A DNA stretch of 59,966 nucleotides from contig JAMOZS010000009.1 in the NCBI GenBank assembly GCA_023667765.1, positions 1 through 59,966 on the forward strand, written 5' to 3'. The notes beneath the pieces are model-generated. The model did not search any database. It was not told where the DNA came from and saw only the letters and a program-made list of their open reading frames with translations. Positions 1 to 9,100 of this stretch are shown here, piece by piece. Position 1 is the stretch's first letter, and each line of letters begins with the position of its first letter. The position numbers and the translations under genes were made by a program. This stretch comes from Roseburia sp. Lineage in GTDB: Bacteria > Bacillota > Clostridia > Lachnospirales > Lachnospiraceae.

Positions 1-940
1 CATTTAAGGAAGCTACTATCAAAACCGGACAGGTCACCTCTTTTGCATATTTATCGGATGGGAATGGATTTTTCACAAAATATTTCAGAGGGCCATAAAA
101 AATGTTTAAAACACTGTTATATAAACTGATTCCATTATCGAAGGGCGCAACTAATACCAGTTTTTCAACATCATGTCCGGAGCATAGATAAGCGGCTACG
201 CCTGTTCCAAGACTGAAACCTTCTACTATTATGCCATTTTTACCATAATACTCATCATTACTGATAGAATCATATATGATATCAGCCATTTGAAGTATTT
301 CGTCATATTTGACCGAGCCATCGCTGAGCCCATAACCGGGATAATCTATCATAATCCAATTATAGGACTCCAGATATCCGGCGTCCAGATTACAAAAAAA
401 GGAAGCAGATGATTGAGCGTTGCCACCAAAATACAGTATCGTAGGAGACTGCTCCTTTGGACAACGGAAGCCCCATCCCCGGTACTGGGTGTCACCGTAT
501 TTTATACATATTTCTTCAAAACCTTCTTTTTCCCTTTCGGCTAGTTCACTGTGGGAGTACATATCAAAAGATGGATAATATAACAAATGATTCTGAATCT
601 GAAAAAACAAGGTAAATAAAAATATAAATGTAAAAGATAAAGCGACAGGTAATGTCATGAAAGGATGTTTTCTGATAAGCTTGCATATCCGGGAGCTCCA
701 TGTAAGCACCCCTCTTTTTTTACATATCCTATTAATAGGGTACCAGATGATTGCTAATATGAAAACGGGTATACTACAGATACAAATATAAGCAATGTTA
801 TCAAAGGCAATGGGCATGCCGGACAGAGGGTTTTCGCGGTTTCCTACAATATATCCGGCAGCCCGCAGAAGCATAAGCGGAAAGGATATTATAAATGTAA
901 GGTAAACCAGATTACAGGTTATAAGAAAAAATTTTTTCAT
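1..940 (-). CDS. Membrane-anchored alpha/beta hydrolase, 3' end outside the window
   Basis: I translated the minus strand from an ATG at 940; the frame stays open to base 1, giving 313 residues with the C-terminus missing. The first ~130 residues hold three hydrophobic segments, so the enzyme is probably membrane-anchored with its catalytic domain outside. That domain shows YFGGNAQSS (oxyanion-hole region), DYPGYGLSDG and the nucleophile elbow GFSLGTG, with Ser as the expected nucleophile. This order matches the Bem46/ABHD13-like alpha/beta hydrolases. The acid and His of the triad would lie beyond the edge. It starts 1 nt after the stop of the upstream 81-residue gene, so the two are probably co-transcribed. 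The substrate cannot be told from sequence. Confidence 0.85.
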   Translation of the reverse strand, partial: MKKFFLITCNLVYLTFIISFPLMLLRAAGYIVGNRENPLSGMPIAFDNIAYICICSIPVFILAIIWYPINRICKKRGVLTWSSRICKLIRKHPFMTLPVALSFTFIFLFTLFFQIQNHLLYYPSFDMYSHSELAEREKEGFEEICIKYGDTQYRGWGFRCPKEQSPTILYFGGNAQSSASFFCNLDAGYLESYNWIMIDYPGYGLSDGSVKYDEILQMADIIYDSISNDEYYGKNGIIVEGFSLGTGVAAYLCSGHDVEKLVLVAPFDNGISLYNSVLNIFYGPLKYFVKNPFPSDKYAKEVTCPVLIVASLN

Positions 941-941
941 G

Positions 942-1187
942 TTAGTCCTCTACTCTGACATTAATTATTGCGGGAGTGTCAGTATGAATCTTTATTTTAC
1001 CAGATGTAGATAAAAATCTGAATACGGTTAATGATACCAAAATTTCAATGGTATTTTTCTTCTCATAATGATATATTTTTTTTACAAAATGAATTGAATC
1101 AACACATTCAATCTTCAAAAGTAAGGTTTTATCTTTATAGTCTACCCAAGAAACAACTATACTGGGAGAAACAACATTTATAGTCAA
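942..1187 (-). CDS. Small hypothetical protein, TTG start
   Basis: 81 residues, family not recognised. The start is TTG, supported by a GGAGG lying 9 nt upstream; no ATG is as well placed. There is no signal peptide or transmembrane segment. The sequence alternates hydrophobic and polar residues (IVVSWVDYKDKTLLLKIE), which suggests beta strands. The TTG overlaps the TGA that ends the broken upstream gene (TTGA), so translation may be coupled to that reading frame. It ends 1 nt before the ATG of the hydrolase. The three genes therefore form one minus-strand unit. Confidence 0.6.
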   Translation of the reverse strand: MTINVVSPSIVVSWVDYKDKTLLLKIECVDSIHFVKKIYHYEKKNTIEILVSLTVFRFLSTSGKIKIHTDTPAIINVRVED

Positions 1188-1854
1188 CTGATACTACCTC
1201 CACTGGAATTCGAAGCCCCACTTTTTTTGGTTTTGCTAGAGCAACTTGAAATCATGCCATTCTTGTACCTTTTAGGGTTATTCACATTGGGCAGGTCTCC
1301 TTTTTTACATATCCCTTTTTTTTCTTAATATTTGCGCTTAATGTTTTAGGAGTAGCGATAACTCCTGCGGACAATTTTTCTTTGTTGGTTGCAACGCTAT
1401 TCCATACTTTACATGCAAATCATGCACAATTGTTTGTGGATGTCCATTTGTTGTTTTTATTAATTGTTTTATTTATGGTTGAAAATTGGCTCGAAGAGAG
1501 GGACTTTGAAATAGAGACTCTGTTATTGTATGCTTTATAATTCTTGGCATAGTATGCCTCCAAATTTACATAAACACCTTTACCGTCATTTTTGTTACCA
1601 TATGTTCCTATCGTTATTGATTGTCCGGGTTGGACAGTGACTCCGGCCAGCATTTGGGCGGAAGGAGAAGTGTTTTGATAAAGTAAGAATGCATGAACAC
1701 CATACCATGCATCTTTTGTAGAGCCATCTGACACTATATGTAGCCTACCTATAGGCGCTGCAGCTGATACAGTAGTACCATAGAACCAGAATCCTAATCC
1801 GGTAATTAAAATAAATGATGTTATAAATAAAAAATGTCTGATACTTTTCTTCAT
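1184..1854 (-). pseudogene. Secreted protein with NNCA/FACKVWN motif, broken by in-frame TGA and frameshift
   Basis: The intact first part is 144 residues (1420..1854), with signal peptide MKKSIRHFLF...TTVSAAA and a clear RBS (GGGGAG). It ends at a TGA right after NNCA. Read through in the same frame, the sequence continues FACKVWNSVATNKEKLSAG and so on for about 40 residues without random character. An NC-x-x-F-A motif resembles the active-site Cys region of secreted papain/NlpC-like hydrolases (weak assignment). One base missing from an A-run near 1310 then shifts the frame. The +1 frame continues to a TGA at 1184..1186, giving about 225 residues in the ancestral product. Alternatives are a genuine 144-residue product, or a 33-residue peptide from a GTG at 1285. 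The two lesions make a pseudogene most likely, unless either is a sequencing error. Confidence 0.65.
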
Positions 1855-1900
1855 TTTTTCTCCCCTTTTTCATGATAGAATTAATTGTTTTGTTAATTGT

Positions 1901-1906
1901 ATTATA
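1901..1906 (-). promoter_or_regulatory. Candidate -10 for the secreted-protein gene
   Basis: The minus strand reads TATAAT here, about 45 nt upstream of the ATG at 1854. No -35 hexamer at normal spacing was found. Confidence 0.35.
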
Positions 1907-1952
1907 AATAAATGTTATTAACAAGCATAACTTTTGAAAAGAATTTTCCTAA

Positions 1953-1985
1953 CAAGCGAATTTGGTTAGCCAAATTCAGTGCTTG
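1953..1985. repeat. Long hairpin CAAGC-GAATTTGG / CCAAATTC-GCTTG
   Basis: A perfect 8-bp stem (1958-1965 with 1970-1977, 4-nt loop) is extended by CAAGC/GCTTG arms. There is no T-run. It lies between the broken secreted-protein gene and the recombinase relic and could be a terminator relic or a mobile-element end. Confidence 0.5.
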
Positions 1986-2034
1986 ATAAGATATATCTTG
2001 AATCTTTTTTCTCGGAACGTGAAACTGTCATTTA

Positions 2035-2118
2035 TTACCAAAATGAACACTCATCATCCCTTGAGAGTTGCTCATAAAGAGCTGTTATTCTGTTGTCACT
2101 AGCCGTTCTGTTGTTCAT
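2035..2118 (-). pseudogene. N-terminal relic of a large serine recombinase
   Basis: A 27-residue minus-strand frame begins MNNRTASDNRITALYEQLSR, followed by DDE. This is the characteristic start of the large serine recombinases of Lachnospiraceae/Clostridial conjugative elements (usually ...ITALYERLSRDDE, then a Ser-containing resolvase domain of 500 or more residues). Here it stops after CSFW at a TAA, with none of the rest present. Upstream on the same strand an open stretch ending QMSQPSERGSK and a TGA at 2119 abuts it, like the small ORF that often precedes such recombinases. The assignment rests on recognising the N-terminal signature. Confidence 0.6.
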
Positions 2119-3100
2119 TTCGAACCCCTTTCCGACGGTTGGCTCATCTGTGGTAAGTCCATCTTAACATAACTTTTTCTGCCAGTCACCATTTCATTCA
2201 AAATTAAACGGGGATTTTTCTGCCAGCGTATCGGCATATTCCGAACCCGTATGCATCCAGCTCATTGCCATTATAATGTTTCTTGCGCTTCCACCTGCCG
2301 TAATTAGTTTTGTATTTTATATGTATTCTATAAGCCCGCTCTCCTCTTCTTGTAACTGATTTGCAATGAAAAAGAATTACTTCTTTCGCTAATAGGAGAA
2401 AAACTGCTACACTTTTTTATTTTTTTAAAAAGGACTGACCGCAAATGCCAAAATAGGCTGAGTTTCAAGTGTTCAGGGGCTAAATTTAATAACAGAAGCT
2501 GACGGGGATATGTTCTACTATGAAGTCCGCGTGCTTGCACTCCGGCGGATTGAAGAAAGTGCATGAACAGAGGAATGATTTTAATGGATTATGCCGATAT
2601 CGGTATAATCCATTTGAAGTCAATTAAATGGTGGGACAAGTTGGATGCTAACAGAGAACGGAAAGAAAGGGAGCATGAGATAGGAAGGTCTGCTGTTCCT
2701 TTGGAATGTGCCGCAGGCTGCGGCAATGGAATTTCAGAAGGAATATGCGGAAAGGCATGCCCGGCTTCTGGTCAACCACGCCGAAAACGGCAGGAAATAT
2801 CTGTATGACATTTTGGCAGTAAAAAAAAAGAAACGAGCAAGCCGTAGCAAGATGTACGGTGAAAACCCATTTCTTATTGTCAACAATAAGCTTTTTCTTC
2901 TGTCCTGTCAAGTCCTGATTTTGATTTTTCAAAATACCGCCATTGGCATTTTTAATGTAATGCAAATAAAAATAGAAAAAGTGTTAGACTTAAAATAGTG
3001 AGATAGTGAAAATCTGATAGAGGTGGTTGGAATAGAAAGGGAAATATGGTATGATATAGGAAGATTCAAAGCAAAATAAGACGGGATGGGAGGAAAGAAG
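2119..3100. other. Gene-poor debris region, no intact gene
   Basis: Only short overlapping frames are open here, on both strands. Two look once-coding: a stretch at about 2473..2565 reading EADGDMFYYEVRVLALRRIE in the plus direction, and 2708..2998, reading MEFQKEYAERHARLLVNHAE near its start. Neither has a convincing ribosome binding site or a family I recognise. They look like pieces of one or more decayed accessory genes next to the recombinase relic. Confidence 0.4.
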
Positions 3101-5416
3101 ATGGAAATCATGAAAAAAAGTGAGGCTTTTGGGATGAAAGTCTTGCTGAGAATTTTTGTGGGTATCGTCATTGTGCTGTTATATGCTCTGCCGGTGCAGG
3201 CAGAGGAACTTCAGACGAAAACAGGCAGTATGGAAGGCGTCCTGCAGGCAGGTAATTTGCTGGAGCCGACAGAAGGGATTATGGCGTACAGTCTGTATTC
3301 TGATACAAGTCAGGCGGAGCAGGCGATAATAAACGCCATAAGTTTGATAGAGGATTCTGTTGATATCAGCGAGTATGAGATTCAAAGTAGTGATATGGCG
3401 GATATTGTAAGAAGAATATTAAATAATAATCCGCAGTTTTTTTATATGCAAAGTTATATGTGGACTTATAACACGAATAGTGGTAATGTTATTTCCATAA
3501 AATTTACCTATTATGATTCGGCAAGCGAGCTAAAAGCGGTTTATGAGGCAAATGTTTCCTCGCTGCTTGCCCAGGTAAACGATTCTTGGACAGATATGGA
3601 AAAGATAGTATTTATCAATGATTACATTGCCACGCATTGCGTGTATGATGAAGGGGCATTAGTGGATTCGCCCGCACCACACACCTATGATGCCTATGGC
3701 GTATTGGTAAATGGTTTGGCGGTTTGTCAGGGTTATGCGGAGGCTTTTCAGGATTTGATGAACCGTTTAGATGTGCCCTGTGAACTGGTTACCAGCAGGT
3801 CTTTAAATCATGCATGGAATATGGTGCTGATTGGAAAAGACTGGTATCATGTAGATGTGACATGGAATGACCCGATATCTGACTTAATCGGAAGGGCAAG
3901 GCATTATTATTTATTGAAGAGTGCAGACTGGTTTCAGGATACAAACAAAGGAAAGCATAATGCTTCGGATTATGTTTTCTCCGGCAGCGGAACAGTGTCA
4001 AGCGCGGCAAGCACGACATATGATGATTATTTTTGGAATGATATTGATACTTCCTTTGTATATGCTGACGGAAATTGGTATGGACTTATTAAGAGTACCG
4101 GTAAACTGAATCAATATAGCGTAAATGCATCCGGTTTTACGCTTAAAAAAGAAATATGCACCATCTCTGATAAATGGCCTGCAGAGGGAAATAGTTTTTA
4201 TGTGGGGTGCTTTAGTCATCTTGGTTTTTTGAAGGACAAGATTTACTATTCTACCCCCAGAGAAATATATGCCTATCATTTAAGCACGGGAGTACAAAGT
4301 TCTGTTTATTCACTCACTGATGAGGAAGTGTCCGCAGGAAATATTTATGGAATGGTTATTCAGGATGGGATTTTAACATATGGTTTGGCTTCGACGCCAA
4401 ATGGTAAGATTACAGAAAAGACCTATGTTTTACATAGACACAATTATAGTTCGGCCATTACGAAAACGGCCACCTGTACAGAGAACGGAACGGAGACTCG
4501 CAGGTGTGAGGGCTGTGGAGAGGAGGCTATTACCGTTATACCGGCGACCGGACATAAGCCTGGGAAAGCAGCGACCTGCACGGAAGCGCAGACCTGTACG
4601 ACCTGCGGGAAGGTGATAGAGAAAGCGACCGGACATAAGCCTGGGAAAGCAGCGACCTGCACGGAAGCGCAGACCTGTACGACCTGCGGGAAGGTGATAG
4701 AGAAAGCGACCGGACATAAGCCTGGGAAAGCAGCGACCTGTACGGAAGCGCAGACCTGTACGACATGCGGGAAGGTGATAAAGAAAGCGACCGGGCATAT
4801 CTATCAGAATAAGGTAACGCCTGCTACGCTTACAAAAGATGGTAAGACAGTATCTGTCTGTAAGGTCTGCGGCGATTCAAAAAAGACAGGGAGTATCAGC
4901 CGGCCGAAGAGTGTTACACTGTCCAATGTCAGCTATACCTATAACGGAAAGGCAAAAAAACCCTCTGTTACCGTAAAGGATGCCAATGGTAAAACCATAT
5001 CCAAAAGCAATTATACGGTTTCCTATGAAAGCGGCAGGAAGAACGTAGGAAAATACAAGGTGAAGGTTACTTTTAAGGGGAATTATAAGGGTACAAAAAA
5101 CCTGTATTTTACCATAAATCCGGCGCCGGTTAAAATAAAGTCCTTAACGGCCGGCAGCAAAAAACTGACTGTAAAGTGGGCAAGAAATACAAAGCAGGTG
5201 ACGGGCTATGAAATTGCCTATTCTACAAGTAAGGACTTTACGGAAACCAGTACAAAAACCATAACAATAAAGAAGAATACGCCTGCCAGCCAAGTGATTT
5301 CCAAGCTGAAAGCGAAAAAGAAATATTATGTACGCATTCGCACTTACAAGTCGGTATCAGGTAAGAAATATTATTCTGAGTGGAGTAAGGTTAAGAATAC
5401 TACCACAAAGAAATAA
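3101..5416 (+). CDS. Secreted transglutaminase-like protein with repeats, Ig-like and Fn3-like domains
   Basis: 771 residues from ATG 3101, chosen over an earlier ATG (3086) because GGAGG lies 7 nt before it. A signal peptide (VLLRIFVGIVIVLLYALPVQA) is followed by a transglutaminase/cysteine-protease fold at about 95-300. Its triad is readable: Cys209 in AVCQGYAEAF, His237 in NHAWNM, Asp252 in YHVDVTWNDP. A variable beta-rich stretch follows, then cysteine-paired repeats (C-x2-C-G-K and similar), a bacterial Ig-like domain (YTYNGKAKKPSVTVKD), and a C-terminal Fn3-like domain ending in a Lys-rich tail. No LPxTG or membrane anchor is seen, so it is probably released or wall-associated. Such proteins are common in gut Clostridia; the substrate is unknown. 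Confidence 0.85.
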   Translation: MEIMKKSEAFGMKVLLRIFVGIVIVLLYALPVQAEELQTKTGSMEGVLQAGNLLEPTEGIMAYSLYSDTSQAEQAIINAISLIEDSVDISEYEIQSSDMADIVRRILNNNPQFFYMQSYMWTYNTNSGNVISIKFTYYDSASELKAVYEANVSSLLAQVNDSWTDMEKIVFINDYIATHCVYDEGALVDSPAPHTYDAYGVLVNGLAVCQGYAEAFQDLMNRLDVPCELVTSRSLNHAWNMVLIGKDWYHVDVTWNDPISDLIGRARHYYLLKSADWFQDTNKGKHNASDYVFSGSGTVSSAASTTYDDYFWNDIDTSFVYADGNWYGLIKSTGKLNQYSVNASGFTLKKEICTISDKWPAEGNSFYVGCFSHLGFLKDKIYYSTPREIYAYHLSTGVQSSVYSLTDEEVSAGNIYGMVIQDGILTYGLASTPNGKITEKTYVLHRHNYSSAITKTATCTENGTETRRCEGCGEEAITVIPATGHKPGKAATCTEAQTCTTCGKVIEKATGHKPGKAATCTEAQTCTTCGKVIEKATGHKPGKAATCTEAQTCTTCGKVIKKATGHIYQNKVTPATLTKDGKTVSVCKVCGDSKKTGSISRPKSVTLSNVSYTYNGKAKKPSVTVKDANGKTISKSNYTVSYESGRKNVGKYKVKVTFKGNYKGTKNLYFTINPAPVKIKSLTAGSKKLTVKWARNTKQVTGYEIAYSTSKDFTETSTKTITIKKNTPASQVISKLKAKKKYYVRIRTYKSVSGKKYYSEWSKVKNTTTKK
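4544..4786 (+). repeat. Three tandem 81-bp coding repeats
   Basis: Units start at 4544, 4625 and 4706, each 81 bp (27 residues, beginning ATGHKPGKAATC), with a partial fourth at 4787. The first two are nearly identical in DNA; the third has a few silent changes and one Glu-to-Lys change. Each carries a Cys-x2-Cys pair. This indicates recent duplication inside the secreted protein. Confidence 0.95.
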
Positions 5417-5417
5417 C

Positions 5418-5447
5418 TTGACAATTTCCGGAGTTTAGCGATATAAT
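5418..5447 (+). promoter_or_regulatory. Promoter of the T-box/ileS transcript
   Basis: TTGACA (5418-5423), an 18-bp spacer and TATAAT (5442-5447), directly after the stop codon of the preceding gene. Transcription would start near 5454, just before the T-box stem I. Confidence 0.85.
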
Positions 5448-5453
5448 TTTGCG

Positions 5454-5761
5454 TAAACAGAGAAAAAGGCGATAACGAAGAGAGTAGCTGTTTTTTCAAA
5501 GACCCAGCGAGCCGGGGAGGGTGAGAGCCTGGCGCGAGTAGAGAAACAGGGAAAATCACTTCCGAGCTGTCAGGGCAAACGGTAACCAGTAGTCCTGAAC
5601 GGTATCCCGCCGTTAGAGGGAAGCATATAATTCCGCAGTCTTATAGCTGTGGCATTCGGAGAGATTTTTGCCGAAGGAGCCGTGGGTATGGCGGAACGTA
5701 TGTTGTAACGGGTGGTTTGCGAGTATAAAGGCCTCGTCCTATTACAGGACGGGGCCTTTTT
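5454..5761 (+). promoter_or_regulatory. T-box leader, isoleucine specifier
   Basis: Canonical T-box features are present. The stem I distal region AGCGAGCCGGGGA...GGTGAGAGCC is followed by GAAAATCACTTCC, where ATC (5555-5557) is an Ile specifier codon followed by a purine. The T-box bulge is in AACGGGTGGTTTGCGAG, with TGGT (5713-5716) able to pair with the ACCA end of uncharged tRNA-Ile. A terminator helix with a T-run ends at 5761. Uncharged tRNA-Ile should favour the antiterminator and so raise ileS expression. Specifier and downstream gene agree. Confidence 0.95.
5728..5761 (+). terminator. T-box attenuator terminator
   Basis: AAAGGCCTCGTCC pairs with GGACGGGGCCTTT across a 7-nt loop (TATTACA), followed by a T-run. 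It is mutually exclusive with the T-box antiterminator. Confidence 0.92.
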
Positions 5762-6186
5762 GACGGTTTGCGCCGGCAGCCTGCCCCAAAGCGTACAAAG
5801 CTGTCACCTGCGCAGGCAAATGAGATTTTCTTAATGTTCCGGCATTTATCAGCAATTTCGGGACATGGATGTCCCGAAAAGTCCGACCTGAGCCAGGATG
5901 GCGAATGTCGGGCGGTTGCGTGGACGGTCAAAGTATTATCGGAACATTTAGAAAATCCATTTGATGAAGCAGACAGCATGTATGCTTTGGGGCAGGCCGC
6001 CGGGTGTAAACCGGGTGCGATTGTGTCTATATGATAAATCTAAGGGAGCGCTGATTAAATCAGCCCTTCCTTAGAGCCTCCGGCAGATGCACACGGATTT
6101 GCAGGGGTATGCCGATGCGCTGAATGAAAGAAATAGCATTGCCGCACCGCTCAATGAAAGCGGTGGGCTGATGAAAGGAGACAAGG
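5762..6186 (+). other. Unusually long segment between T-box and ileS
   Basis: 425 nt separate the attenuator from the ileS start. An 88-codon frame (5768..6034) is open but has no ribosome binding site and no recognisable family. It contains small inverted repeats (GACAT/ATGTC; CCGGGTGTAAACCGGG). The dispersed palindromic element at 6040..6108 sits in its second half. The whole stretch would be part of the ileS mRNA leader. Confidence 0.5.
6040..6108 (+). repeat. Dispersed palindromic element, copy 1
   Basis: An imperfect palindrome (CTAAGGGAGCGCTGATT and its inverse, ending CTTAG) is followed by the conserved flank AGAGCCTCCGGCAGATG and CACACGGATTT. The same arrangement recurs at 38253 and 40991. 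Confidence 0.9.
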
Positions 6187-9100
6187 ATGTATAAACAGGT
6201 AGACAGTAATTTAAACTTCGTGGACAGGGAGAAAGCGGTAGAACAGTTCTGGAAGGACGAACACATTTTTGAGAAGAGTATGGAAAGTCGAAAAGAGGGT
6301 GAAACCTATACCTTTTATGACGGTCCGCCTACTGCAAACGGAAAGCCCCATATCGGTCATGTGCTGACCCGTGTCATCAAGGACATGATTCCCAGATATC
6401 GTACCATGAAAGGCTATATGGTGCCCAGAAAGGCCGGTTGGGATACGCACGGACTCCCGGTGGAAATTGAGGTGGAGAAGCTTCTCGGACTGGATGGTAA
6501 GGAACAGATTGAGGCCTATGGTCTGGAGCCCTTCATCAAAAAGTGTAAGGAAAGTGTGTGGAAATATAAGGGAATGTGGGAGGATTTCTCCGGTACGGTA
6601 GGCTTCTGGGCCGATATGGAACATCCCTATGTCACCTATGATGATGATTTCATTGAGTCCGAGTGGTGGGCTCTAAGGACTATCTGGGATAAGGGGCTCT
6701 TATATAAGGGCTTTAAGATTGTGCCTTACTGTCCCCGCTGCGGAACTCCCCTGTCGGCCCAGGAGGTAGCCCAGGGTTATAAGGCTGTAAAGGAGCGTTC
6801 TGCCATTGTGCGCTTTAAGGTAATCGGCGAGGATGCCTATTTCCTGGCATGGACGACTACGCCCTGGACGCTGCCTTCCAATGTGGCGCTGTGCGTCAAC
6901 CCGGAGGATACCTATTGCAAGGTGAAGGCTGCCGACGGCAGCGTGTATTATATGGCGGAAGCTCTGTTGGACAGAGTTCTCGGAAAGCTTGCAAAGGAAG
7001 GGGAAAAGGCTTATGAGGTACTGGAGACCTTCAAGGGTATTGATTTGGAATACAAGGAATATGAACCTCTCTTTGCCTGCGCCGGAGAAGCGGCCGAAAA
7101 GCAGAATAAGAAAGCCCATTTCGTGACCTGTGACAGCTATGTTACCATGTCGGACGGTACAGGCATCGTACACATTGCGCCGGCCTTCGGTGAGGATGAC
7201 TCCCGCGTGGGAAGAGTTTATGACTTACCCTTCGTACAGTTTGTGGACGGCAAGGGTGAGATGACGGAGGAGACGCCTTATGAGGGATTATTTGTAAAGA
7301 AAGCAGACCCGGAGATATTGAAGGATCTGGATGCGGAGGGCAAGCTTTTTGACGCTCCGAAATTTGAGCATGATTATCCCTTCTGCTGGAGATGTGACAC
7401 GCCGCTGATTTATTATGCGAGAGAATCCTGGTATATCAAGGAGACCGCTGTAAAGGAGGATTTGATTCGCAATAACAATACCATTAACTGGATTCCCGAG
7501 TCTATTGGAAAAGGACGTTTCGGAAACTGGCTGGAGAATATTCAGGACTGGGCTATTTCCCGAAATCGTTACTGGGGCACTCCTTTAAATATCTGGGAAT
7601 GCGAGTGTGGCAAGCGCCATTGCGTGGGCAGCCGGGAGGAGCTGTACCGGATGAGCGGTAATGAGGCGGCTAAGACGGTGGAACTTCATCGTCCCTATAT
7701 AGATGAGATTACTTTAAAATGCCCGGATTGCGGAGGCGTTATGAGGCGCGTGCCTGAGGTGCTGGATTGCTGGTTTGACTCCGGCGCCATGCCTTTTGCA
7801 CAGCACCATTATCCCTTTGAGAATAAGGAATTATTTGACAAGCAGTTTCCGGCGCAGTTTATTTCCGAGGCTGTGGACCAGACCAGAGGATGGTTCCATT
7901 CCCTGCTGGCAGAGTCCACGCTGCTCTTTAACAAGGCTCCTTATGAGAATGTCATTGTATTGGGGCATGTGCAGGATGAGAACGGTCAGAAGATGAGTAA
8001 ATCCAAGGGAAATGCGGTGGACCCCTTTGATGCGCTGGCTTCCTATGGCGCAGATGCGATTCGCTGGTATTTCTATGTGAATTCCGCTCCCTGGCTGCCC
8101 AATCGCTTCCATGGAAGGGCGGTACAGGAGGGACAGCGCAAGTTCATGGGTACGTTGTGGAATACCTATGCATTCTTTGTGCTGTATGCGAATATAGATA
8201 GTTTTGATGCTACCGCATATAGGCTGGATTATGAAAAGCTTCCCGTTATGGATAAATGGCTTTTGTCCAGGTTAAATACCGTGGTGGGTCAGGTGGACGA
8301 CCATCTGGAGCATTATCGGATTCCTGAGGCGGCCAGAGCGCTGGAGGGATTCGTGGATGAAATGAGTAACTGGTATGTGCGCCGCAGCCGTGAGCGTTTC
8401 TGGGCGAAGGGTATGGAACAGGATAAGGTAAATGCCTATATGACCCTGTACACAGCGCTGGTGATGATTTCCAAGGCGGCAGCGCCCATGATTCCCTTTA
8501 TGACGGAGGATATTTATCAGAATCTAGTGCGCAGCATTGATAAGAATGCCCCTGAGAGTATTCATCTCTGTGATTTTCCCGTGGTGGAGACTTCTTATAT
8601 TGATAAACAGCTGGAGGCATCCATGGAGGATGTGCTGGCGGCAGTAGTAATGGGTAGAGCCTGCCGTAATGAGGCAGCTATCAAGAACCGTCAGCCTATC
8701 AGCAGAATGTATATCAAGGCGGATATGCGGCTGGACAGCTTCTATACGGATATCATCAAGGAGGAGTTAAACGTAAAGGAGGTGGTCTTTACCGATGATG
8801 TGAGAGATTTCACTTCTTATACCTTTAAGCCGCAGCTTCGCACGGTGGGGCCCAAATACGGCAAGCAGCTGGGCAGCATTCAGAAAACGCTGGCAGGGCT
8901 GGATGGCAATGCGGCGATGGAGGAGCTCAAGGAGAAGGGAAAGCTTAGCTTCCCGGCAGGGGATGTGACGGTAGAGCTCACCCAGGAGGATTTGTTGATT
9001 ACCATGACCCAGAAGGAAGGCTATGTTTCTTCGGAGGATAATCATATGACCGTCGTGCTGGATACGAATCTGACAGAGGAATTGATTGAGGAAGGCTTTG

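Noticed and set aside
1420-1422. TGA as a selenocysteine codon in the secreted protein
   Set aside because: Only a weak TTGCA/TGCAA pairing follows. The codon lies in a motif where relatives would have an aromatic residue, and a second lesion downstream favours decay.
4430-4798. Long minus-strand frames with repeats
   Set aside because: Shadows of the 81-bp coding repeats on the plus strand; no RBS.
5768-6034. 88-codon plus-strand frame between T-box and ileS
   Set aside because: TTG start with no RBS, no recognisable family, within the ileS leader.
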